Shown here piece after piece: positions 1 to 9,500 of a DNA stretch of 64,000 nt. Source of the DNA: Phialophora verrucosa (taxonomy: Eukaryota > Ascomycota > Eurotiomycetes > Chaetothyriales > Herpotrichiellaceae); contig MSED01000001.1 of the NCBI GenBank assembly GCA_002099365.1, forward strand, positions 3,224,001 through 3,288,000, written 5' to 3'. The notes beneath the pieces are model-generated. The model was not told the DNA's origin. It worked only from the letters and a program-made list of their open reading frames with translations, and did not search any database. A program made the position numbers and the translations under genes. Position 1 is the first letter of the stretch. Every line of letters starts with the position of its first letter.

Positions 1-2
1 CG

Positions 3-335
3 GGCGAGCTGGGGACCACCATCGAACACGTCGTCTGCTTGGCCCTCGTGGCCTTCATCAACTGTGTCTTTGCCTGCATGACCTACGGTTCGCTTTTCAA
101 GGATGTCCGAGACTCCCTGGAAATCGCGATTCGGGACTGTGAGGTGCTGCCAGGGCACGAAGATTGTATTTCCTGGGCTCAGTGCGTTGGACTGTGGGCA
201 ACGTCGTTATATCCTGGATCCCAGGGCGCGCCGCACACTGGCGTGACGAGGAAAATGCGCGACGGATGCACAAATGGATCTCCGGAGGCAGAGCTTCATA
301 GCATGCTTCAGCAAGTTGCAACAAGGCGCTGGTGC
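3..335 (+). other. Possible 3' end of a gene that starts upstream; weak
   Basis: A reading frame is open from the left edge (base 3). Its first part encodes a hydrophobic stretch (ALVAFINCVFACMTYGSLF) followed by charged residues (KDVRDSLEIAIRDCE), which could be the last membrane segment of a protein cut by the window edge. The rest of the frame is compositionally unlike a protein domain and I recognise nothing. It may be only a chance open frame. Bases 340 to 1226 show no supportable gene; the short frames there overlap each other on both strands. Confidence 0.2.
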
Positions 336-1226
336 TGGCAGCATTCACGGACGCCCATGCGTCAAGATGACCCACTGAGGCCGTTAGTTCAAGCGACGGC
401 GCATGGCTTTGGCAACGATGGTAGATTTACATGTTCAGCACCGGAAAAGTGGATAGACAGGAGCGCTCCTGTATGCATCAGGGTTATATATGTGCAGCAC
501 CAGCAGGCAAGCACCTTTTACTGCAAGGACACAGAAAGCGGCGCAGCGATCTCAATACGGCCATTCCGCAGACTCGCCCTCTCCGCGGATGCCACCATTC
601 ATGCGGTCGGCGCCTCGGATTGCTCTGTCATCTCTCGGAATCACGATGGTTAAGTTCGTAACGTAATGGCAGGCTGACACTCTATCCGATCTTGGCAGAA
701 TGAGACTCATCAGAAGGGAGTGGAGTTGTGCAGATGCCGTGTTGTACCGGCGAACGTCTCGACTTTCGCGATGGAAACGACCAGCCAGGACGGCCTCCTA
801 TCGTCACTGAGTCGTCCATCGGCCCTGGCCCGCTTGCTAAGATACGTGCATAGTAGACTGTACCAGGCGTGTTTTGCCGATGACCAAATACGTGGACAGT
901 CATCCCTCGTTGGCGCTGACGACACTAATACCCAAGTCCAGCATGGGTCCCAGCCGCTGGAACGTCCAAAGAGGAAGGTGGAGAACGCCTCACGGAATCC
1001 TTGTCACGCCCGAAGCTGCCCGGAGCCATCCATTTCTGTACGAACCCCCTTGCATCATGTCCTAGCGTCTCCGCGAGGCATATGTATGATTTCGTCCTAC
1101 GTCTGGAGTTTCGTATGGGGTGAAGCGCGGCTCAGCAGGTTGTAGACCGCCTACTTGCTGGGTATAACCATCGTAGTCCACCGCCATGATGCCCCATGAC
1201 CTACTCATGGACCGCCTCTGTTCTCC

Positions 1227-2090
1227 ATGCCTCGTACTGTTCTCATCACAGGCTGCTCCGACGGGGGCCTCGGCGCCGCCCTTGCGGTCGCGTTCCACAA
1301 GAACGGCGACAGAGTCTTTGCGACGGCGCGCAATCCCTCCAAGATGACGCATCTGGCGACAAAGGGGATCGAGACCTTCCAACTCGACGTCCTGTCCGAA
1401 GAGTCGATAAAGGCTTGTGTCGAAAAGGTCTCGTCGGCCACGGGCGACTCGTTGGACATCCCAATCAACAATGCAGGGGCCGGGTACAACATCCCCATGC
1501 TGGACGCCTCCATCCCGGACATCCAGACGCAATTCGAGCTGAACGTGTTTGCCGTTCTGCGCACCACACAGCTGGTCTTCCCCCTGCTCCGCAACTCGAC
1601 GGCAAAAATGCTAGTCAACAACACCAGCGTCAACTCGGTCATGGCGCTTCCCTGGCAAGGCCCCTACAATGGGTCCAAGGCCGCCATCGCCAGCTTCACC
1701 GAGACGCTGCGCCTAGAGCTGCAGCCGTTCAGCATCCGAGTCATCAACCTGAAGACCGGCGGCGTCCGCTCCAAATTCTTTGAGAATGTCTCCGCGTCCG
1801 CCACTCACATGTCCATCCCCGAGGCCAGCGCCTACATGCCGGGCAAGGAGGAGATCGAGTCGCGCTTGACCAACGGGCCCGAGGCCCATTTTATGGAGTC
1901 GGAGGTGTGGGCCCGCGAGGTGGCGCACACGTTGTCCAAGCACAATCCGCCTCCGCAGGTGTGGCACGGTGGTGGCGCAACGACGGCTTGGTTCCCGACG
2001 GGGTGGCTGGACTCGAAGCTGAAGAAGTTCACGGGCCTGGATATCGTGGAGAGTCGGATAAAGCAAGAAGCGCACGGCAAATCGACGTGA
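1227..2090 (+). CDS. Short-chain dehydrogenase/reductase (Ayr1-like)
   Basis: A 287-residue classical-type short-chain dehydrogenase with no intron. The nucleotide-binding motif TGCSDGGLG lies at residues 8-16, NNAG at 81-84, the catalytic serine is S134, and the YxxxK pair is Y147/K151 (YNGSK). The TGCSxGG form with an inserted residue is characteristic of the fungal group around Ayr1, the NADPH-dependent 1-acyl-dihydroxyacetone-phosphate reductase of lipid droplets and ER. That exact substrate is inference, as many secondary-metabolism reductases share this form. The ATG at 1227 is chosen because it places the glycine motif at the usual distance from the N-terminus. The C-terminal part (GWLDSKLKKFTGL) resembles Ayr1-type tails, but there is no obvious membrane segment. 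The genes on either side give no pathway context. Confidence 0.85.
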   Translation: MPRTVLITGCSDGGLGAALAVAFHKNGDRVFATARNPSKMTHLATKGIETFQLDVLSEESIKACVEKVSSATGDSLDIPINNAGAGYNIPMLDASIPDIQTQFELNVFAVLRTTQLVFPLLRNSTAKMLVNNTSVNSVMALPWQGPYNGSKAAIASFTETLRLELQPFSIRVINLKTGGVRSKFFENVSASATHMSIPEASAYMPGKEEIESRLTNGPEAHFMESEVWAREVAHTLSKHNPPPQVWHGGGATTAWFPTGWLDSKLKKFTGLDIVESRIKQEAHGKST

Positions 2091-3693
2091 AGATGACGGG
2101 AGTTCGCGGAAAACCTTGGAGCGTAGTTGGCTTTACGAACAGGCTACTGTTTGACAAGGCGCAATTCAAAAAGTACGGTGTTATCTTCAATATGGAGCGG
2201 CTGTTGCACGAAGAGGGTGAGCGCTGGACGAGCGAGGTAGGAGCCCAATGTCAGCACTTGAGGTCTGAGATGAACGACTCCGCGTGCCTCGCTCTTGACG
2301 GTGGCCTTGACGGTCATGAGTTTGTCTGAAGCTCTCTCTCTCTCTCTTTTCTCTTGGTGGCAGTGGCATGCATCTGTCTATCAGTTTCAAGCCCATCGGC
2401 AGGCTGCATCTATGACCACAATGCTTTGGCTTTGATGTTGCCTCCTGGATTATCATATCCCCCCTGGCATTGTTCCTGGAATTTAACTCCGCCAATTGTG
2501 GTCCCGTGCTCGTGCCGAGACAAAGAATCTGTAATTTAGGGGGGTTGTACGTCAGTGAAGGTCCCAGTTCGCCTGTCAGATCTCCGAGGAGGGTATTTGA
2601 AGGATATGCAAGATGGCCTGCTTCTCTTGCGACTGGCATGGCTCAGCCGGTCTATTCATCACACAGGTTAAATGGCGAGGTGCTCAGGTCTGGAACGGAC
2701 ATGGACTTCGGAGAGGTCAAGATTCGCCGCTGAGTATTCTGGTGTTCACCACCGCCACCACCATCGCTCTCACTCTTACACACTCCTGTGCCATTTCTTC
2801 CAATACACAGAGTGACCACGCTTCACTGGCCTGTAGGGTTGATCTGTTGCGAGCACTGGGCTTTGATGTCCAACCGACGCTATCATTACGGCCTCGCATT
2901 CCCCCGACCAGAGGGCAGAGGACATGTCGGCTGAAGAGGGTTTGAGTTCGCCATGGGTCTTATGCCACCGATGAGTGAGTAGCCAGTATGCCGTGAGAAT
3001 CCAGGTTTGTGAACGATTTCTCATCTGCGCGACGGTGGATGGACACGTGCACGACATCATGAGTATGACCAGCCGCGCAAATCTCTACCGGTTGCCTGCG
3101 GTCTGTTATGACGCCGTCTAAACAATGTCTGCTAACACGATCGCGCAGTGCTAGACCTTCCGTAATTTCACGTCTGCGAGCAATTGCCTGTCAACGATCA
3201 CTGTCAAACAGCTGTGAGGGAAACGTAACCTGGAGTCAAACCAAACCACCGCTGAAGCCTCTACCCAAGACGACTGTTGAGCTGGACCAGCTGTCCATCG
3301 ACGGTCTGTCGTGCCTGTGGTAGCAGCTCTTGTGCGAGAAAGCAAGTCACACCTACGTTGGTGGTGTCCGGCACGTTGCTAATAACAAGATTGCAGTCTG
3401 ACCGAAGGAAAGTCCCGTACGCAACAATTCCAGGCACCGACGAGGTCAGTGACATCCAGAGGCGGGTCTCGCGCAAGGATATTCTTGGAAGGTACTTAAT
3501 CCTGTCTTGCCTCTCTTCTTCACATCCACGCTCGTCAACGTTGAGAAGTGTCGTGTCAGCCGCCAGATTCAATCTCTAATTTGCGCCGACCTCAGGTTCA
3601 TGCGAATTTCATCGCTTCTTGACGCTGCCATTCCTTCGGATCTCTATCAACACGCTTTCACCCTCACCATAACGTTCACTGTCAACCTACAGG
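2091..3693. other. Intergenic, no supportable gene
   Basis: The frames here are short, overlap on both strands and have no recognisable domains. A small CT run (about 2331-2350) is the only simple repeat. The 3' part (3480-3690) is pyrimidine-rich and is likely the promoter and leader of the gene starting at 3694. Confidence 0.5.
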
Positions 3694-4581
3694 ATGTACG
3701 CTCCATTCCAAACCAACCAGAGCGACCGTCCGCAGCAAGACACTGTCTGGAGGAATCTCGTCTTGCAATTCCTCTCGTTTCATGCTCCAGCAACTGTGAA
3801 TGGCGGGTTGAGAGATACCCTAGGAGACCTGGCCCAAGGCTTCTTCAACACAAGCCAGGACGTTGCGATGCAAGGCATGATCGTAGCGCTGGACGCTCGT
3901 TATAATCTGACTGGGTTAGTTGATGCTGGCGTTTTGGCGACGGCACGCAACAACGTCGCCAACAACCAGACGAATACGATGCTACAACAGCAGCTACCGG
4001 TGACACGCCCGCCTCCGCCAACGCAACCGACCGCCCCTTCCTACTCGTTCAGCAATCCGCCTATGATGCCGCCCATGCCGCCCCAATCATCGTCGCCGCC
4101 CCTGCAGCTGCCAACGTTCCCAATACAACAGCCAGCACCAAGACGCTGCTTCCCGCCCAACCTCAACTACCACATCGCGATCAGATGGCGCCAACAGGAC
4201 TGGGCGTACGTCTGCGATCTATGCGGCCATACGCACCCTGACCGCGGAGACTTCAACCGGCACATGAGGGTCGGGGCACAACGAGTCGGTTTCAAGATCG
4301 TCAGCGCAGATCCAGAGAATGATCGACATTGGTATGCCGTGGACGGAGCCGACAATCAGTACATAGGTGATATCGTTTCGCGCACGAGGAACAAGGAAAA
4401 GGGCGGGAAACGAGTACAGTTGCCGCATCCGCCACCGTGTGGGCCGAGGATAGTCGAGTTTGAGAGGCCGAGACGTCGGCAAGCGAGGATCGCAGCAAAG
4501 GCGGCGAAGGAGAAGGCTGCCAAGTTGAAGGAGCAGGACGAGGAGAAGGACGGAGGCGATCAGGAAGGGGAAGAGGAGTGA
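3694..4581 (+). CDS. Hypothetical protein with a single C2H2-like zinc motif
   Basis: A 295-residue uninterrupted frame from ATG 3694. Residues 1-95 look like a folded helical region. Residues 100-150 are a Pro/Gln-rich linker with several Pro-Pro runs. Residues 170-230 hold a zinc-finger-like segment, C174-x2-C177-x12-H190, embedded in a conserved-looking context (WAYVCDLCGHTHPDRGDF). The expected fourth ligand after H190 is missing in the next five residues, so H179 or H181 would have to serve, or the finger is degenerate. The tail (240-295) is strongly charged, alternating Lys/Arg then Glu/Asp, as in nuclear proteins. I do not recognise the family. A segment near 5483-5578 encodes a related sequence, so this may be a small local family. 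A nuclear or nucleic-acid-binding role is inference from composition only. Confidence 0.65.
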   Translation: MYAPFQTNQSDRPQQDTVWRNLVLQFLSFHAPATVNGGLRDTLGDLAQGFFNTSQDVAMQGMIVALDARYNLTGLVDAGVLATARNNVANNQTNTMLQQQLPVTRPPPPTQPTAPSYSFSNPPMMPPMPPQSSSPPLQLPTFPIQQPAPRRCFPPNLNYHIAIRWRQQDWAYVCDLCGHTHPDRGDFNRHMRVGAQRVGFKIVSADPENDRHWYAVDGADNQYIGDIVSRTRNKEKGGKRVQLPHPPPCGPRIVEFERPRRRQARIAAKAAKEKAAKLKEQDEEKDGGDQEGEEE

Positions 4582-5385
4582 GTGATTAGGCTCACCCCGA
4601 ACTATCACGCTCACAACACCCGGGGGTCTGCCTACCCCATCAATAGAAATGGCATGAACACTACCGGAGAGAGCGGTTTATGAGCTACCGCCCCTTTAAA
4701 GGCGTTGAAATACGAGTTGTTAGCAAGTACTTCCATTTTCACCCCGATACCCAACTTCGAGTCGGTAGCCTGGCCTCCTACATGCATGAAACACGTCGTG
4801 GGTATCGCGATCAATCTCTTCTGGTGTGGCCGGTGTGGCCCATGCGTTCTCAGGTTCAACGATGAGAACAGGTACTGCGATGACGGCTCTCATTTCACGC
4901 CCTGGCCTGGATATAGGTCGTACGTTGCGTGACGTTGCCGGCTGCCTTAGGATGAGTCGGGCGTACGGGTATTGAAATCATCTCACTTGTTCTTATTCCA
5001 GTAGGCAGAGACGCGCTGGAACTAACGATGAAGTTGACTTTGTCTGTGCAACAACAAGCTATAACTTTGTCAAGGGCATGGATGACCACGTTGGTGACGG
5101 GCATATTAGCTCTCATCGGACCCTAACGGCCACCAAGGGTCGCTAGCATAAGTCGTTCACAAGCGATGATAAAGACTCGCCGTCGCTCCATCGTCTTCTA
5201 TTCGTCACCAACGGTTTCACGGACAGTATTATCGACAGGCGACGCCCATTACTGTTATTCACAACGTGCGACTTGAACAGGGGGGTGACAGGTCGGTGCC
5301 TTACTTCATCCCATCAGTTAGCATCATGAGACAACTTGACTTTGACTGATGGTGACATCGTTCTCGACAGCGACAGCGTCCTCGC
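4582..5385. other. Intergenic, no supportable gene
   Basis: Nothing recognisable on either strand; only short overlapping frames. It separates the zinc-finger-like gene from its apparent decayed relative. Confidence 0.5.
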
Positions 5386-5399
5386 TTGACAACACCTCT

Positions 5400-6058
5400 A
5401 TTGCCCGTTACACCCTCCTCTAGTGAGCGTTCTTACCTCCACCATACCTCAAACACGGATCGATCTTCGATCGTCGTCCTTACTTCTCGCCCTTCACTTT
5501 CGATACAAACTGGATGGGCCTGTCGAAGCGGCGACGCTTGCGGAGGCCAGAAGGACAGCCAACAACAATCATGCCAACGTACCCGATATCGAAACTCCCA
5601 ACGTCCCAGCTTAAGACTCTGGTTTCAGTCATCAGCATCGACGGCAACGGGCCCTTCTCAACACGCCAAACAATGGCGGTCAGAACCCCGCGACACCGCC
5701 CTCGAGTCGCCCACGCATTCAAGTCTTGCAGCGCCTCCCTGTTGCCTTGCGGCAACAAAAAGAGCAGAAGAAGGAAAAGGTTGATACACTACAGAATTGG
5801 TAGAGGCGGTGACATTCGTTTGGCACAAGCGACCGTGGACACTGTTGGGAGTGACCGCCGCCATCCCTCAATAGGGACTGAATAACAAAGACTGCACTCA
5901 TTGTGTCCGGTCTTTGCGAACCTCGTCCATGTCAGTCATTATGCACCATTGGTCCCAACGCAGCCTATACTGTTGCCGCCAACAGCGCGCATTAGTGCTA
6001 GGAATTCGAACGAGACACGAACCTCACCCCGAACGTCCAAATTTCATCATGGCCGGTT
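5400..6058 (+). pseudogene. Degenerate relative of the zinc-finger-like gene at 3694
   Basis: Codons 5483-5578 encode a 32-residue block aligning without gaps to residues 64-95 of the 3694 product, with about 15 identities (shared elements: AL, RY, L.G, V.A, LA.AR, NN). A GT at 5579 and an AG ending at 5635 would form a 57-bp intron, after which a Gln/Pro/Lys-rich frame continues to a TAG at 5801. Further on, near 5888-5960, another frame encodes C-x2-C followed by a His pair, in a position recalling the zinc motif of the 3694 gene. No ATG-initiated continuous model joins these pieces: frames change and stops intervene. The simplest reading is a decayed tandem duplicate. A divergent multi-exon gene with exons I cannot define is the alternative. 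Confidence 0.4.
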
Positions 6059-6549
6059 GATCATCGGACTCGACTTTTGCTCCTTTGGCTCATCCAGGCA
6101 AGCGCTACTTGGGGCTCTGTGGAGAGAAGTCCTAGTCCGTCAAGGGTTTGACTCTGAGTGGTTAAGCAAGCCATAGGTGACATCACTGGCCAGTGGCACC
6201 CAACAATTTTCCGGCTCCCCCCACGATTGGAGATCGCCGCAGATGCGCGTGTAACGTGAATCAATGCACTGCCACCTTGCCAAACACTTTCCCTGCGCAA
6301 TCCAAGATTTGACTACGCAATCTGAGACACGCAGGACACGTCCTTTTGCGCCGTAATTTCAATGCCAGCGTTTCTCTTGCAATCTTTTCGTCGAGCTGGG
6401 CTTCGGCGATCTAACACCCTCACAAAGTCGTGGCGCCTTCTTACAATTAGACAATGAGACTGAATTTGCGGGGAAAACAGTGCCGATGAATTCCCCGTTG
6501 CAAACTCCCCCTGCGCGCTGGTTTACACGATCTGTTCGGTTCATCCACC
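6059..6549. other. Promoter and leader region of the flippase gene
   Basis: No gene seen. It lies directly upstream of the P4-ATPase start and contains several short ATG-initiated frames, none with recognisable content. Confidence 0.4.
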
Positions 6550-9500
6550 ATGGCTCCGGCCTCGCCAAAAGGCCAGAAAGGCCAGGAACATGAGAAGAAT
6601 GAGCTGGAATCTCTCAAGACGGGCCCAAATGGCTTGAGCGAGAAAAATACCGAGCAAAATACTGGCCCAGAGCCGAACTTGGAGCACACCTCAGGAAATG
6701 AGACGTCCAAAGTCCGCTTCTCGGTTGAAGTTCCTGGGCAGCAAGAGCAAAGTATACCGCCAGAACAGTCCAAAGCTCCGGTTCAGGCGCCGCCTAGCAT
6801 ACTTAAGTCCCCTTCTGTTGGCCGTAACCGAGGATATTCCTTGAGACGTGCGCTCTTCACTCATAATGTACAGAAGGAGATCCCTGACCATGAAGGAGCA
6901 TTTGAGCTGGACCCGTCCAAAGCGAACAGTCAGAAGAATGATTATCGCCCGACGACCGTCACTGTTGAAGAGTCACGAGAAGAGTCAGGGAGTCGTCGAC
7001 GGATGTCTGTGCGGCTATCAGATTCCGAGCTTGAGCTGCCTCTCTATCGCGAATGGATGGCCAGGCAGTCTTCACGAACAACCGTGCTGAGAACGCTAAA
7101 GGAGGTGTGCCATCAGCTCAAGCACAAGATAATTCGGACTAACGCCGTCACATCGAGCGCTGACGGAAGGCATGTAAAGGTGAACGTACTGGAGGCTGAA
7201 CTACCTATCGATGAGAGGTCGGGGAAGCCATACATCGACAATCTTATCCGCTCCTGCCGCTATACCCCTTGGAATTTCGTACCCAAGCAGCTCGTGGCTC
7301 AATTCGGGAAGCTCGCAAACTTCTATTTCCTGTGTGTTTCTATTCTGCAAATGGTCCCCGGTCTCAGCACCACCGGCACATACACCACTATCATACCGTT
7401 GCTCATCTTTGTCGCGATCTCCATGGCCAAAGAAGGCTACGACGATATTAGGAGGCACCGTCTGGACAAGGAGGAAAACGAACGAACAGCCCATGTTCTC
7501 AGAATTTCTCCGTCCTATACCCCAAGTACCGAGTGGCAGAAGAAGAAATGGAGCGATGTTCGAGTGGGGGATGTTGTGCTGTTGGGCAGAGATGCCGGCA
7601 TCCCTGCCGATCTGGTACTCCTTCGCGTCAACGAACCCACCGATACTGCCTACGTGGAAACCAAAAGCCTTGACGGAGAGACAAATCTTAAATCGAAGAA
7701 GCCTTTGGCCGACATCAATGAGGTCTGTCAAGATCCAGACTCCATCCCTCGACTGACAGCCGAATTTGTGGTGGAAGACCCTAACCTCGATCTCTACAAA
7801 TTCGACGGGAGGGTAACCATTAACGGCCACACGCTGCCACTGACCAATTCCGAGATCCTATACCGTGGCAGTGTGCTGCGCAACACGGTATCCGCGGTTG
7901 GTCTTGTCATTTATTCGGGTGAAGAGTGCAAAATCAGGATGAACGCCAACAAGGCACCCCGTACAAAGGCACCGGCTTTGCAGACGAAGGTCAACAGGGT
8001 TGTCGTTTTTGTTGCGTCACTTGTCATCTTCATAGCCGTCATATTGAGTGTGGCATACCTAATCTGGCGCCGAACCACAGAGAACAAGTCATGGTACCTT
8101 CAGGATGCGAGAGTGCCTTTTGGGCAGGTCTTCACCTCCTTTATTATCATGCTGAACACCATGCTGCCTTTGAGCTTGTATGTGTCTCTCGAGATTGTCA
8201 AGGTCGCCCAGATGTTCTTGATGAACGATGTGGACATGTACGACGCGGAGTCGGATACTCCAATGGAGCCACACACTTCCACCATCAATGAAGAGCTCGG
8301 CCAGGTCTCTTACATCTTCTCCGATAAGACGGGAACGCTCACGAATAACTCTATGAAGTTTCGAAAAATGAGCATCGCTGGTACTGCGTGGCTGCATGAC
8401 CATGATCTGCAAGAAGAGGCAGCCGACGGAGCTGGGCAGCAGCGGCTGAAACATAAGAAGCGAGGGGACAAAGGGAAGGGAGCTCAAACTGAGAAGAATC
8501 CCAGGATTTCTTTGGCACAGTCGCTGCTAAAATCTACTACACCGACCGGGGTGTATGCACAGCACCAACAGACCGACGACGCAGGACAGGCGACATGGAA
8601 ACCATCCAACGGCATTAACATGACGCTAGAAGCTGGTAAGACGCAAGATATGCTCGAGTACATTTACCGCCGACCTCATACCGTTTTCGCTCGAAAGGCC
8701 CGATTCTTCCTCCTGTCGTTGGCGCTTTGTCACACTTGCATCCCGGAGAAAGATGACGAGGGCGAAATCGCTTATCAAGCCGCGTCGCCGGATGAGCTAG
8801 CTTTGGTAAAGGCAGCCCAGGACTTAGGATACATTATGACTGATCGACAGGCTAAGAGTGTGACGGTCAAAACATATGCGGAGGGCGATGAAGCTTCTCC
8901 AATTTACGAGACATACGAGATCCTGGACGTGATCGAATTCTCAAGTGCAAGAAAGCGGATGTCAACGGTAGTTCGCTTCCCTAACAGACGTATCTGCCTC
9001 ATCAGCAAGGGTGCGGACAGTACCATCCGGAAACTCCTACGCCAGGCCGATCTGGCTGCATCCAATGTGCAGGCTGTGGAAAGACGAGCAAGTCAGCGAA
9101 AGAGCGTCGAGGCACAAGTAGCGTTGAGGAGGCGGAGCTCTCAGTTGAACCGGAAGTCCGGTTCCATTTATGGATTTGACACCGTGTCTCCACGACCGAG
9201 TGGCTTGTCCTTTGACCGCTCTCGAACTGCGCGGGACAGCGTTGACCATTGGTTGAAGGAGCGTGAGAATGAAACAAGCACGTCCCAGGGACGCAGGAGT
9301 GCTCAATTCTATTCTCCCCGGCCTTCCATACACCTTCTTTCCCGCAAGTCCGAGAGCTACAGCGGGAAAGCGCACCGCTCGCCCCAAACTACACCGCGTG
9401 CATCCACGCAGGTGGATGGCTCAGACGACCTTGTCGAGGAAAGCCTGGTTGTGGATGACCATGCTGTCTTCGAGCGGTGTTTTCAACACATCGATGACTT

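Noticed and set aside
720..1145. A 141-codon plus-strand frame upstream of the dehydrogenase
   Set aside because: No motif, unusual composition, and minus-strand frames of the same quality overlap it.
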